The position numbers and the translations under genes are program-made. Of a stretch of DNA of 64,000 bases, positions 26,146 through 35,238 are shown in pieces. The stretch comes from Clostridium hydrogeniformans DSM 21757 (GTDB taxonomy: Bacteria > Bacillota > Clostridia > Clostridiales > Clostridiaceae): assembly GCF_000686705.1 (NCBI RefSeq), contig NZ_JMLJ01000012.1, positions 92,301-156,300 on the forward strand, read 5' to 3'. Under the pieces are notes generated by a model. It was not told the DNA's origin. It did not search any database and worked only from the letters and a program-made list of their open reading frames with translations. How positions within the stretch are numbered: position 1 is the first letter of the stretch; the number at the start of each line of letters is the position of its first letter.

Positions 26146-27573
26146 CTACTTTGTTTTTCCTGTTAAAATGTAAGAATTCCCCTTGTCCAATGTTATACTA
26201 GTTATGTCTTTATTAAGTTCTCTAGATATTATCTCCTGTACTCTAGGTCCACAGAAACCACCTTGGCATCTTCCCATTCCTGGTCTACATCTTCTCTTAA
26301 TCCCGTCTATGGACATGTTTCCAAAAGATCTTTTTAAAGAATCTACAATCTCACCCTCTGTAATATTTTCACATCTACATATTATTCTTCCATACCTTGG
26401 ATCTTTTCTTATTATCTTTTCCTTTTCTTCTTTAGATAAATCCATAAAGTGAACCTGTTCTCTTATAGGATTAAAATTATGGTTTACTTCTAAATTAAGC
26501 CCTGAATTTTTTAATATATCTATAACCCCAAGAGCTATAGCTGGTGCTGAGGAAAGTCCTGGTGACTTTATTCCTGCAACATCTACGAATCCCTTAACAT
26601 CCTTTGCTTCCTCCACTATAAAATCATTTCTATCACTAGTAGCTCTAAGCCCTGAGAAATTTCTTATACTTTCCCTGTAATTTACTGCCTTAGTAGTCCT
26701 ACTTGCTATTTCCCTTATTTTCTCAAGTCCTTCCATAGAAGTTGAAAAATCTTCCCTCTCTTCTATATCAATAGCATCTGGTCCAACTAAAAGGTTTCCA
26801 TGTACTGTTGGAGTTATCAATATTCCTTTACCAAGTTTTGATGGACATTGGAACACTGTATGACTTACCACATCCCCTTGACTCTTGTCCATTACAAAGT
26901 ATTGTCCTTTTCTTGGAAGTATTTTATACGACTCTTCACATACCATATTATGAATCTTGTCTGCAAATACTCCTGCAGCATTTATTAAATATCTGCTTTC
27001 TATAGTACTTCCATTAGATAATTTTATTTTAAAGTTCTCATCCTTCTTTATATCAACAACCTCTGAGGATAATTTTACTTCTCCCCCATTGTCTTTTCCA
27101 TTTTCCATAAGTGCTATTGTGTATTCAAAAGGTCCAACGATAGCTCCTGTTGGTGCATATAAGGCTCCAACTATATTATCTTCTAAGTTAGGTTCCTTCT
27201 CTAAAACCTCTTCTTTACTTAAAATCCTTAATCCCTTAACTCCATTATTTTTGCCATTGTTATAAAGCTCTTCTATAGTTTTCATATCTTCTTCATTAAA
27301 GCCTATTATTAAGGACCCATTTCTCTCAAAAGGCACTGAAAGTTCTTTACATAGGCTTTCAAACATCTCATTTCCAAGAACATTATATTCAGCCATTAAA
27401 CTGCCCTTCTTTGGATCATATCCTGCATGAACTATTGCTGAGTTTGCCTTTGATGTTCCCATGGATACATCATTTTCTTTTTCTATTACTACTACTTTTA
27501 GATTGTACTTTGTAAGTTCTCTAAATACTGAAGCCCCTATTACACCTGCTCCTATTATTGCAACATCATACAT
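26146..27573 (-). CDS. glpA: Anaerobic glycerol-3-phosphate dehydrogenase-like FAD protein with 2Fe-2S domain
   Basis: A 475-aa DAO-family flavoprotein: FAD motif GAGVIGASVFRELTKYN at the N terminus and a C-terminal BFD-like 2Fe-2S domain with Cys residues in CRCENITEGEIV and CRPGMGRCQGGFCGPR. It would oxidise glycerol 3-phosphate to dihydroxyacetone phosphate. Its length is shorter than E. coli GlpA but usual for the clostridial three-gene version. It is the first gene of the operon and has a terminator in its leader, the expected position of a GlpP site. Some family members act on 2-hydroxyglutarate or other substrates. Confidence 0.85.
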   Translation of the reverse strand: MYDVAIIGAGVIGASVFRELTKYNLKVVVIEKENDVSMGTSKANSAIVHAGYDPKKGSLMAEYNVLGNEMFESLCKELSVPFERNGSLIIGFNEEDMKTIEELYNNGKNNGVKGLRILSKEEVLEKEPNLEDNIVGALYAPTGAIVGPFEYTIALMENGKDNGGEVKLSSEVVDIKKDENFKIKLSNGSTIESRYLINAAGVFADKIHNMVCEESYKILPRKGQYFVMDKSQGDVVSHTVFQCPSKLGKGILITPTVHGNLLVGPDAIDIEEREDFSTSMEGLEKIREIASRTTKAVNYRESIRNFSGLRATSDRNDFIVEEAKDVKGFVDVAGIKSPGLSSAPAIALGVIDILKNSGLNLEVNHNFNPIREQVHFMDLSKEEKEKIIRKDPRYGRIICRCENITEGEIVDSLKRSFGNMSIDGIKRRCRPGMGRCQGGFCGPRVQEIISRELNKDITSITLDKGNSYILTGKTK

Positions 27574-27712
27574 AAATAACTCCTCCTATAAAACTCAATA
27601 TCTTTTAGTTTTTATTTAAAGCATTTTTACTAGATCATAATTGTAAATAATTTTTTTTGTATTTAATTTATGCTTTGTCCTTCTTTAAAGGATGCTAAAA
27701 AATAAATACGAC

Positions 27713-27771
27713 AAAATAAAAAAGAGTTACGCAAAAAGTGGGTATTATATCCCGACTTTGTGCTTAACTCT
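27713..27771 (-). promoter_or_regulatory. Leader terminator of glpA, likely GlpP site
   Basis: On the minus strand a hairpin with outer arms AGAGTTA/TAACTCT and inner AAAGT/ACTTT is followed by TTTTTTATTTTG. It lies 140-200 bases upstream of the glpA-like start, where no gene needs terminating. Confidence 0.75.
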
Positions 27772-28169
27772 ATAATTCTCTTGCACTTTTATATATTAAT
27801 TTTTAATTACTACGTTTTCATTCTATCACTATTTTATATTTTTTTCTATAGTTTTTATAAAAAAAGTTATATTTTTAACTTTAGACTGGATAATATTGAT
27901 TTCTTTTTAACTATATAATCACCATATAATTGAACACTTTTTCATAAATTTAGTGCTTCTTTACACCATCCTGAAAAAAGAATATATGATAACTTTAGAA
28001 ACCAAGACTAGTGTATAAATGTGATAATATTTTTCCGCATTTTTTGTTGATATTTTATGTATAAAAATTATTGACTTGATTATATTTTTTATGTTAATAT
28101 AATAAGTTTGATTTAAAAATCCATATATGTTATAATAAATTTAAGAAATATAATGTAGAGGTGAGTTAT

Positions 28170-28652
28170 TTGTTTTATGTTGGCGATAAGGTAGTTTATC
28201 CAATGCAAGGTATAGGGATAGTAGAGGGTATAGAGGAAAAGGATTTTTCAGGAGAAAAGCAGCAATACTATATTATAAAGATGCTTACAAATAATATGGA
28301 CATAATGATTCCATCAAAAAGACTTGAAACTTCTAATATACGTTTAATAAGTGATGCATCAACTCTTGAAGATGTATTATTTAATTTTCATACTAAGGAA
28401 TGGGATTCAGAAGATGTACCATCCTCAAAGGAAAGATATCAAGTTAATATGGATAAAATCAAGTCTGGGGCTTTAGAAGATATTGTGGAAGTTGTATATT
28501 ACTTAACTCATATGAATAAAGAAAAAAGTCTTAATTCAAGTGAAAAGCAAATGCTACAAAATGTAAGAAAATCTCTAATAGATGAAATGTCATTAATAAA
28601 AAAAATTACTGAAAAGGAAGCAGAGAAGTTATTAAATGCTAATATTAGTTAA
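28170..28652 (+). CDS. CarD/CdnL-like RNA polymerase-binding regulator
   Basis: A 160-aa transcription regulator. The N-terminal RNA polymerase-interacting domain reads FYVGDKVVYPMQGIGIVEGI (residues 2-21), followed by a helical C-terminal domain (PSSKERYQVNMDKIKSGALEDI, VVYYLTHMNKEKSLNSSEKQML). The preferred start is TTG at 28170, with GAGGTG 6 bases before it. An upstream GTG at 28161 is itself part of that Shine-Dalgarno sequence. It is monocistronic and divergent from the glp operon. It is expected to modulate open-complex formation at promoters. Confidence 0.85.
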   Translation: MFYVGDKVVYPMQGIGIVEGIEEKDFSGEKQQYYIIKMLTNNMDIMIPSKRLETSNIRLISDASTLEDVLFNFHTKEWDSEDVPSSKERYQVNMDKIKSGALEDIVEVVYYLTHMNKEKSLNSSEKQMLQNVRKSLIDEMSLIKKITEKEAEKLLNANIS

Positions 28653-28665
28653 ATCTATTAATGTG

Positions 28666-28722
28666 AAAAATAACATAGCTGAAGAATATTTAGGTTTAAT
28701 ATTCTTTCACTATGTTATTTTT
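28666..28722 (+). terminator. Terminator of the CarD-like gene
   Basis: Long hairpin with a perfect 13-bp outer stem (AAAAATAACATAG and complement), an inner GAAGAATATT/AATATTCTTTC stem, and a T-run after it. Confidence 0.85.
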
Positions 28723-28866
28723 TTACTATTTTATATGTATTTGAGAATAACCCTTAAATTTAACACTTAATATTCTTTAGATAAACAACACATCCACTTT
28801 ATACTGATATATGTTTATCTCATAATTTAACACATTTAAAAACCTATATTTATATTAAAATATTAA

Positions 28867-28920
28867 TATATTTCATATAAGGATTATACGGTAATTACCC
28901 TACATCTCATATGAAATATA
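28867..28920. repeat. 12-bp inverted repeat downstream of truA
   Basis: TATATTTCATAT and ATATGAAATATA flank a 30-base loop containing GGTAATTACC. It lies after the end of truA but lacks a strong T-tract on either strand, so its role as terminator is uncertain. Confidence 0.5.
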
Positions 28921-28984
28921 GGGATTACTCACTTAAATCTTAATCTATTTAATGCTTATACTTCTATTACTATAATAAAACTCT

Positions 28985-29722
28985 TTAGTAATCAATTTCT
29001 TTTAAGCATAATCCCTTAGCTTGAGCTATTGGACCTGCTTCTGATCTTTTTTTCTCATCTAATACCTTTTTCACATCTTTAGGAGTCAGCTTCCCACTAC
29101 CTACTTCTAATAATGTTCCAGTAATAATTCTTACCATATTCCAAAGAAAACTATTACCATTAACTTTTATTTCTATTACTCCATTGTCCTCAACTATATC
29201 TATGTAATTAATAGTTCTAACAGTAGATTTTGTTTTAGGCTTTAGACTAGTAAAGCTCTGAAAATCATGGGTTCCAATTAAAAATTTTGCCCCTTCTCTC
29301 ATATGGCTTAAATTTAGAGTTTCATCTGTATGATAAGTATATTTTCTATTAAATACATCTCTAAACTTACTATTATTTATTCTATATACATAAGTTTTTG
29401 CCTTAGCATTATACCTAGCATGAAATCTTTCTGTTGTATCCTTTATAGATTTTACAACTATATCCTCAGGTAAAAATTCGTATAAATAGTTTAGCATAAG
29501 TTCTATACTAAGGTCACAATTAGTGTGGAAATTTGCTATATATTCTTCTGCATGAACTCCTGTATCTGTTCTTCCACATCCTATTAATTGAATTTCCTCA
29601 CCTGTCATCTTACATAAGACATCCTCTATTTTCCCTTGTATGGTTGGCACATCTCCTTTTTGTCTTTGCCATCCTCTATATCTAGTTCCATCATAAGCTA
29701 TTGATATTTTTAAATTTCTCAT
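28985..29722 (-). CDS. truA: tRNA pseudouridine(38-40) synthase TruA
   Basis: A 245-aa enzyme that isomerises uridine at positions 38-40 of tRNA. The catalytic Asp lies in GCGRTDTGVHAEEY (about residues 48-61), and YDGTRYRGWQRQ and FLWNMVRIITGTLLEVG are conserved. Full length for the family. It is monocistronic here. Confidence 0.96.
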   Translation of the reverse strand: MRNLKISIAYDGTRYRGWQRQKGDVPTIQGKIEDVLCKMTGEEIQLIGCGRTDTGVHAEEYIANFHTNCDLSIELMLNYLYEFLPEDIVVKSIKDTTERFHARYNAKAKTYVYRINNSKFRDVFNRKYTYHTDETLNLSHMREGAKFLIGTHDFQSFTSLKPKTKSTVRTINYIDIVEDNGVIEIKVNGNSFLWNMVRIITGTLLEVGSGKLTPKDVKKVLDEKKRSEAGPIAQAKGLCLKEIDY

Positions 29723-30045
29723 AATACTCCTTCTCCAACTCCTTGTATTATTACTTTATTAATCTTTTGCAAAAGCACTATATAATTATATAGTTTATAT
29801 TGAAACAAAGCTATAGATAAGTATTTTATATTATTGTTTTAGATTTATAAAACAACTAATATCTAATGACTAATTTCTACTAAAAAAGCTAAGGATAAAT
29901 AATATCTAAATTTAAAAGTTATAAAACTAAGAAATACTCCTGTTTTAATATTATTAACAATTAATCCATTATATATATACAGTTTATTAACTCTACTTTG
30001 ATAAACTACATAAGATATAAATATTTAAAGTTGGAGGCAGTAAAA

Positions 30046-30942
30046 ATGTTTAAACTAGAAAGAAATCAATTAAGAATTGTAAAAACTGCGCTGGCTATAG
30101 TCTTATCTATGCTTCCGTTTTATGTTTTAAATGTAGATTCCCCATTTTATGCCCTTATAGCTGCTCTAGTAACTTTTCAAAGTACTATTTATGATAGCTT
30201 CATGGCAAGTAAACATAGACTTCTTGGAACACTTATAGGAGCCATCTTAGGTTCTATTCTTGGGAGTTACTTTAGCTTCAACATATTTGCAATTTTTTTT
30301 GGAATAATATTTTTATTAAATTTAGTCAGGTACCTTAATATACCAAAGGCTGGAACCTTGTCTGGTATATCTTTCTTATATGTAATGAGCCACTCTCAGG
30401 TAGCCCCTCACGAGTATTATTTTATAAGGCTAACTGAAACCTTTATAGGTATAGTAATTGCCTTAGCTGTTAATTATATAATATTTCCTCCTAAGCCATC
30501 TCATGATGTGGAAAAGTCTTCCCGAGCCTTGATAGATGATATTTTTACTTATCTTGAAAATCACTTAAATAGTAAAGATCCTATTAACACCACGGATCTT
30601 TACCATAGCTTAAAGACTTATATAGATTGTTTAGATATCTATTCTAAGGAACTTAAACCTAAAAGACGAGATCTTTTAGATATTAATAAACTAAATTTAT
30701 TAAAGGAGAACTTTATAGAGGCCCTATCTCACATATCAGCACTAGAAAATTTAGCTAAGGACTCATATATAAGCTCTAATAATCATAAAATTTTATCTGA
30801 AAAATACTTTAGAACAATAAAATTAAAACCTTATAAGGATTCAACTAATAATATTGTTTATAATTATCACCTTGAAAAGCTAATAAGTCTTTTAGATGGG
30901 TTCAATAAAATTATTTCAATACCAGACTACTTAAAAAAATAA
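30046..30942 (+). CDS. FUSC/aromatic-acid-exporter-like membrane protein
   Basis: A 298-aa inner-membrane protein. Residues about 15-165 hold several hydrophobic segments (TALAIVLSMLPFYVLN, LIAALVTFQSTIYDSF, GTLIGAILGSILGSYF), and the rest is a soluble helical domain. The motif region ALVTFQSTIYDSFMASKHRLLGTLIGA resembles ArAE_1/FUSC proteins. I place the start at 30046 after GGAGG. The in-frame TTG at 29998 lacks a site. Transport substrate unknown. Confidence 0.75.
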   Translation: MFKLERNQLRIVKTALAIVLSMLPFYVLNVDSPFYALIAALVTFQSTIYDSFMASKHRLLGTLIGAILGSILGSYFSFNIFAIFFGIIFLLNLVRYLNIPKAGTLSGISFLYVMSHSQVAPHEYYFIRLTETFIGIVIALAVNYIIFPPKPSHDVEKSSRALIDDIFTYLENHLNSKDPINTTDLYHSLKTYIDCLDIYSKELKPKRRDLLDINKLNLLKENFIEALSHISALENLAKDSYISSNNHKILSEKYFRTIKLKPYKDSTNNIVYNYHLEKLISLLDGFNKIISIPDYLKK

Positions 30943-31030
30943 CCTAAGAAAATAACTTCTGAACCACACCTTTGTTTATTTAGCCTTAATCCATCATAAT
31001 TCTATCTATATCCATAATAGAAACTTATAT

Positions 31031-31082
31031 AAAAGATATAGGGCTATAAGTATAATATTATACTTATAGCCCTATATCTTTT
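31031..31082. terminator. Bidirectional terminator
   Basis: A near-perfect palindrome of about 52 bp (arms contain AAAAGATATAGGGCTATAAG and its complement) between convergent genes. Confidence 0.9.
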
Positions 31083-31103
31083 ATAAGTTATTTACTTTTT
31101 AAA

Positions 31104-31982
31104 CTATTTAGCTGCTTTTGCTCTCTTACTATAAGATCTAAACATTGTTATAGAAGTATAAAGTATAACTACTACTACAAGCCACTTTAGTATATCGAGA
31201 GGTAAACTCTTTACTAGATAAGCCGCTATAAACACACCACAAGATCCGAATATAGTTATGGCTATAGATGCTTTTTTATCATAAGCTCCCTCTTTAACAA
31301 ATTTTAAAGAAGCTGATGGCATTAAAAATGCACAAGATCCCATCATTATAGGGAAGGCAACTGCTGGGCTCATACCTAAGGCATAAACTAATGCCATACA
31401 TGGTGCATATAATCCTATTCCAACAGTCATTAATGCTCCTAATATAAAGTTAGCCACTATTGCTATTACAAGTTTTACTCCACTTAGTCCTATTTCTTCT
31501 CCACCTATAGGCATTAACCCTAACTGAGATGCTAACATAATTAAAGCAACTGCCAGTAATGCTACAGCCATAAATAACTGTATCTTTTTCTCATCAAGCT
31601 TAGAAACAAATCCTGCTCCAAGAACTGCTCCTATAGCAGCTGCTGCAAGCATTCCTATCAGTGTTACAGGTTCTACCTTTATACCATCTATAAATATAAA
31701 TGCCTCTAAAACAACTGGTATTGTACAAGATACATTTAATGTTCCTGGTATAAGTTTATCTCTTGTTAATTTAAAACCCTTTAATAAAGCTGTTAATGGT
31801 GCAAATGCCCCTATTCCTAAGGTATCAAAGAAGTTTACTACAAATCCTGATACTCCGGCTATTACAAAATTTCCTTCTCCAAGGTTACCTTCTTTTCCCG
31901 CTGATATAACATCTTTTATATAAAAGACTGCGAATACTAATGTAATAACTCCTAATACTGCAAGGACTATATTGGTTAACAT
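31104..31982 (-). CDS. TSUP (TauE/SafE-type) permease next to the prd operon
   Basis: A 292-aa membrane protein with about eight hydrophobic helices. Repeated segments GVSGFVVNFFDTLGIGAFAPLTALL and NFILGALMTVGIGLYAPCMALVYALG are typical of the TSUP family, whose members move sulfite, organosulfonates or small anions. The start at 31982 follows a GGGGGAAG ribosome binding site. It lies 200 bases after prdF on the same strand. A role in proline or 5-aminovalerate traffic is possible but unproven. Confidence 0.85.
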   Translation of the reverse strand: MLTNIVLAVLGVITLVFAVFYIKDVISAGKEGNLGEGNFVIAGVSGFVVNFFDTLGIGAFAPLTALLKGFKLTRDKLIPGTLNVSCTIPVVLEAFIFIDGIKVEPVTLIGMLAAAAIGAVLGAGFVSKLDEKKIQLFMAVALLAVALIMLASQLGLMPIGGEEIGLSGVKLVIAIVANFILGALMTVGIGLYAPCMALVYALGMSPAVAFPIMMGSCAFLMPSASLKFVKEGAYDKKASIAITIFGSCGVFIAAYLVKSLPLDILKWLVVVVILYTSITMFRSYSKRAKAAK

Positions 31983-32150
31983 ATATCTTCCCCCTATGTT
32001 ATGTTGCATATTTTTATTTAATTAAATTCTCTTTTTTAATCAAATTTCAGATATTTTTATGTATTATTGCTTTATATATTGCTTTAAATTTTAACCTTAA
32101 CTTATGTTATTTAATCTGCAAAACCTTGTATTGATATCTTTATTATATGA

Positions 32151-32181
32151 ATTTTATAGAGGGATTAACCCTCTATAAAAT
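32151..32181 (-). terminator. Hairpin after prdF
   Basis: Perfect 13-bp stem (ATTTTATAGAGGG and complement) with a 5-base loop, immediately after the prdF stop codon. There is no strong T-tract on the minus strand, so it may be a partial terminator or an mRNA 3'-end protector. Confidence 0.6.
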
Positions 32182-33186
32182 TTATCCTAATATAAATCCA
32201 TGCTTTACTGGGTCATTCTCATCTATTACAAAGTGGTTAAATCCTGTTATATATGCACTTCCTGTTATTTCTGGAATTACTGCAGTATATTCTCCCACTT
32301 TAGTAGTTCCTAAAATTTTGCCTTTAAACATGGTTCCAAGAATACTTTCATACACAAAATTTTCGCCCTCTTTAAGCTCTCCTTTTGCAAATAATGTAGC
32401 CATCTTTGCACTTGTACCTGTTCCACAAGGAGATCTATCAACTTGACCTTCTCCAAATATAACTACATTCTGGTAAGTTGCTTCTTTATTCTTTGGTGCT
32501 CCATAAATTTCTACTAAATCTACAGTTTTTATGTGAGATAAAGTTGGGTGCTTTATTTCTACTGTAGAGTTTATTATATCTCTTATTTTTAATCCAACCT
32601 CTGTAAGCTTTGTAGAGTTTTTAGACTCAATCTCTAATCCTAAATCCTTAGAATTTACTATTGCAAAGAAACTTCCTCCAAAAGATATATCAACTTTTAC
32701 CTTACCTATTTCAGGAACTTCTATTTCTACACTCTTGTATAAAAATGATGGTACATTAACTATTGATGACTCAATAGCCTTTCCATTTTCAACTTTAACC
32801 TTAGCCTTGACAAGTCCCGCTGGTGCTTCTAAAACTATTTCTGTGTAAGGTTCTTTAACCTCTACCATTCCTGTTTCCACTGCAACTGTTGATGCTCCTA
32901 TGGAACCATGGCCACACATGTTTAGATATCCACCGCCATCCATGAATATTATTCCAAGATCTGCATCTTCATGGGTTGGCGCTGTTATTATTGAACCGAA
33001 CATATCCTTATGTCCTCTTGGCTCATGCATTATAGCTGTTCTTACATAGTCTAAGTTCTCTTCAAGATAAGCTTTTTTCTCTGCCATTGTGTTTCCTTTT
33101 ATAACTGGAATTCCACCTACTACTATTCTTGTAGGTTCTCCCATAGTATGAGAGTCTACTGCTTGAATTGATTTTGAAAATTTCAT
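32182..33186 (-). CDS. prdF: Proline racemase
   Basis: A 334-aa enzyme that interconverts L- and D-proline, supplying D-proline to the reductase. Both catalytic Cys are present, Cys91 in NMCGHGSIGAST and Cys254 in RSPCGTGTSAK. This two-Cys arrangement fits a racemase/epimerase rather than a hydroxyproline dehydratase-type relative. MKFSKSIQAVDSHTMGEPTR starts the protein. It is the last prd gene, 2 bases after prdE. 4-Hydroxyproline epimerase activity cannot be excluded by sequence alone, but the operon argues for proline. Confidence 0.93.
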   Translation of the reverse strand: MKFSKSIQAVDSHTMGEPTRIVVGGIPVIKGNTMAEKKAYLEENLDYVRTAIMHEPRGHKDMFGSIITAPTHEDADLGIIFMDGGGYLNMCGHGSIGASTVAVETGMVEVKEPYTEIVLEAPAGLVKAKVKVENGKAIESSIVNVPSFLYKSVEIEVPEIGKVKVDISFGGSFFAIVNSKDLGLEIESKNSTKLTEVGLKIRDIINSTVEIKHPTLSHIKTVDLVEIYGAPKNKEATYQNVVIFGEGQVDRSPCGTGTSAKMATLFAKGELKEGENFVYESILGTMFKGKILGTTKVGEYTAVIPEITGSAYITGFNHFVIDENDPVKHGFILG

Positions 33187-33188
33187 TA

Positions 33189-33659
33189 TTATTCCCCCAA
33201 TTTCTTCATTTTTAATTTTAGAAAAGCTAAAGCTTTTCTTGCATCCTTTATGATAACATTATTTTCTCCAATAACTTCTGTCTCTATGCCTTCTTTAGAT
33301 TTATTAAAATCTACTATGGTATCCATATATTTATTGGTAACTACAAATTGACCTTGAGTACCTATAAAGCTAAGTCCTACCACTGGTATATCTCTTTTTC
33401 CTATTTCTTCAATGGTGTTTGCAAAATCTACATGACTGTTGCCCCATCCATCTAAGGATACTATGGCACCATCAGCTCTCATAGATTCTAATAAAACCCC
33501 TACTCGTTTTCCAACAAATACTTTATCCTCATTAGCCTGTGGTGTACCAACTATAACTATACCTAATAAATCTACATCATCATCTTTATCTACTACATCT
33601 AATAAAGGATCTCTAAAATGGTGAAGGGTTGTTTCTTTTGTAGATGGTCCTACTCCCAT
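33189..33659 (-). CDS. prdE: PrdE, homologue of the C-terminal (pyruvoyl) half of PrdA
   Basis: A 156-aa protein that aligns with PrdA from residue 513 on. PrdE MGVGPSTKE corresponds to PrdA CIGPASKE, so the position of the pyruvoyl-forming Cys is Gly. Further matches are VDLLGIVIVGTPQANEDKVFVGKRVG and DGAIVSLDGWGNSHVDFANTIEEIG. Without that Cys it cannot form a pyruvoyl group. The start at 33659 is preferred because GGAGG lies 8 bases before it; an ATG two codons earlier abuts the Shine-Dalgarno sequence. It follows prdD by 16 bases. Role in the reductase complex is not established. Confidence 0.9.
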   Translation of the reverse strand: MGVGPSTKETTLHHFRDPLLDVVDKDDDVDLLGIVIVGTPQANEDKVFVGKRVGVLLESMRADGAIVSLDGWGNSHVDFANTIEEIGKRDIPVVGLSFIGTQGQFVVTNKYMDTIVDFNKSKEGIETEVIGENNVIIKDARKALAFLKLKMKKLGE

Positions 33660-33675
33660 AATCATCCCTCCAAAA

Positions 33676-34434
33676 TTAATGCATCGCTCTTAGGGCTCCA
33701 TCTCTATATTCATTAGGTGATAATATCACAGGAACATTTCCCATATCTATTATAGATCTACTTCCTAAGGCTCCGCAGGGTTCTTTTCCAAATAAAGCAG
33801 TGTCATACATAGCACCTTGACCTGCCACTTGCTTTACTATAACAATGTTTTTTCTATGTTTTTTTACTGTGTCATAATATTCATATCTCTCATCACATAA
33901 TTTTCCATTTAAGTTTTTTAAAAATCCTCTTATTTCCTGTATTATAGTATCGGCTACTTTATGAACCTCTGTTATAGCTGATCTTAATGTTCCCATACCT
34001 TTTTTTAATACAAAATCTAAATGAATTATTATATCATCTTTTTTAGGTGTTCCTGCCCTATCAAAAACTACCTGCTCTTCTAGGATTCCTTCAGATGATC
34101 CAAACTCTGCAACTTGAATACCTTCTTCATCTATCCCTGTAAGCATAACAGTTATCCCTGTGAATACATGAGTTATTCCCTCTCCTAAGCTTCCTAACAC
34201 TTTAGTAGCTATAGGAGAAAAGTCCATTATTGAATTCACAAAAACCTTTCTATCACTGGGCTCTATAAGCCTTATCTTTAAACCCTTTATATATTCTTTG
34301 TTAAATTCTAGATTATTAATTCCATGTCTTAAGTAAAGGGTTCCCTCTTTCAAAAAAGTTTTGTCTGAAAATTCAACTTTTTCAACATGGAAAGTTTTTA
34401 TTGAAAGTTTTCTTAATTCCTTTACTTCTCTCAT
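33676..34434 (-). CDS. prdD: PrdD, homologue of the N-terminal half of PrdA
   Basis: A 252-aa protein that aligns with the part of PrdA before its processing site. Shared segments include LSIKTFHVEKVEF, GEGITHVFTGITVMLTGIDEEGIQVAEFGSSEGILEEQV and VGQGAMYD-like VAGQGAMYDTALFGKEP. It ends GNVPVILSPNEYRDGALRAMH, and its last residue aligns with the residue just before PrdA Cys513. PrdD and PrdE therefore look like a split, unprocessed copy of PrdA. The function is unproven; a structural or regulatory partner is possible. Confidence 0.9.
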   Translation of the reverse strand: MREVKELRKLSIKTFHVEKVEFSDKTFLKEGTLYLRHGINNLEFNKEYIKGLKIRLIEPSDRKVFVNSIMDFSPIATKVLGSLGEGITHVFTGITVMLTGIDEEGIQVAEFGSSEGILEEQVVFDRAGTPKKDDIIIHLDFVLKKGMGTLRSAITEVHKVADTIIQEIRGFLKNLNGKLCDERYEYYDTVKKHRKNIVIVKQVAGQGAMYDTALFGKEPCGALGSRSIIDMGNVPVILSPNEYRDGALRAMH

Positions 34435-34475
34435 AATTTAATCCTTCTAAACAAATAAATAATAGTTAATAAATA

Positions 34476-34501
34476 CCGATCTCTCTAAAAAGAGAGATCG
34501 G
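34476..34501 (-). terminator. Intercistronic hairpin between prdB and prdD
   Basis: A perfect 11-bp stem (CCGATCTCTCT and complement) with a 4-base loop, 10 bases after the prdB stop codon. Only a weak T-tract follows on the minus strand, so it may reduce read-through into prdDEF or set an mRNA end. Confidence 0.6.
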
Positions 34502-34511
34502 ATATTTTTTA

Positions 34512-35237
34512 TTAAACCTTAGCAACGTACTCGTATGGAAGAGAAACTATCTTTCCTGGAGTATCTATTGTAACTAACTGATTTAAAGTGTCTTTTAATA
34601 TTGCAGTTTGCATTTCTTTGTTGTTAGGCTCTCCAGCATTAGCTCCCATTGGAACTAATGGTGCAACTGATCTTGGTGTTCCAGTTTGTCTAACAACTGG
34701 TGGTAATGCTGCTATACATATTGTAGGAATCCCCGATTCCTCTATCGCTCTCTGTACTAATACAGCAGAACGGTGGCAAGTTCCTCAGCCAGCAGTTAAA
34801 ACTACAGCATCAACATTTTCTTCTTTTAAAATTTTAGCTATTTCTGGACCAGTCTCATGAGCGAATTTTTCTTGGTTTCCACCACCACCCATGAATCCTA
34901 TATGAGTTTCAGCAACTTCCTTTATAAATCCTTCTGCTGCTAACTCTCTTAGTCTATCTATAGGGAACATACAGTTGATGTCCTTATTAACATCTGCATT
35001 ATCATATCCTCCATGGGATACCATCATATCAGATACTGGTGCATCTCCTGGTATTCTTCTAAAAGTAAAATCTCCTGCTAAATTAAATCTCTTATCAGAC
35101 TTTAAATGTACTCCAGCTGCTGTAGCAAAAGCTATTTTCATATCTTTTAACTCTTTTGTTACAGGTGTCCATACTGGAGGAGGAGTTATTGGTACAAATA
35201 TCTCTGATTGTAAACCCTTAACTACAGTATAATCCAT
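34512..35237 (-). CDS. prdB: D-proline reductase selenoprotein subunit PrdB (in-frame UGA = Sec)
   Basis: A 241-aa selenoprotein. The reading frame meets UGA at 34785-34787 (residue 151, context VVLTAG-U-GTCHRSAVLVQ) and continues to TAA at 34512-34514. The downstream part stays conserved-looking (EESGIPTICIAALPPVVRQ, PRSVAPLVPMGANAGEPN), and total length agrees with PrdB of other Stickland clostridia. A hairpin lies 19 bases after the UGA. Sec attacks D-proline during reductive ring cleavage to 5-aminovalerate together with the PrdA pyruvoyl subunit. Gene callers will truncate it at residue 150. It lies 1 base after the small gene upstream. Confidence 0.95.
34752..34765 (-). promoter_or_regulatory. 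Candidate bacterial SECIS hairpin of prdB
   Basis: Minus strand CTGTA-TTAG-TACAG, a perfect 5-bp stem with a 4-base loop, starting 20 bases after the UGA. That distance suits a bacterial SECIS recognised by SelB. Confidence 0.7.
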
Positions 35238-35238
35238 G

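Noticed and set aside
31104..31982. Naming the TSUP permease a proline transporter
   Set aside because: Its family moves anions such as sulfonates. Proximity to prdF alone does not support a proline role.
34588..34860. Plus-strand ORF opposite prdB
   Set aside because: It is antisense to the post-UGA part of prdB, has no ribosome binding site and no recognisable domain. Many other plus-strand frames opposite minus-strand genes are rejected for the same reason.
34785..35237. Reading prdB as a 150-aa protein ending at UGA
   Set aside because: The same frame continues for 90 more codons with family-like sequence, and PrdB is a known selenoprotein.
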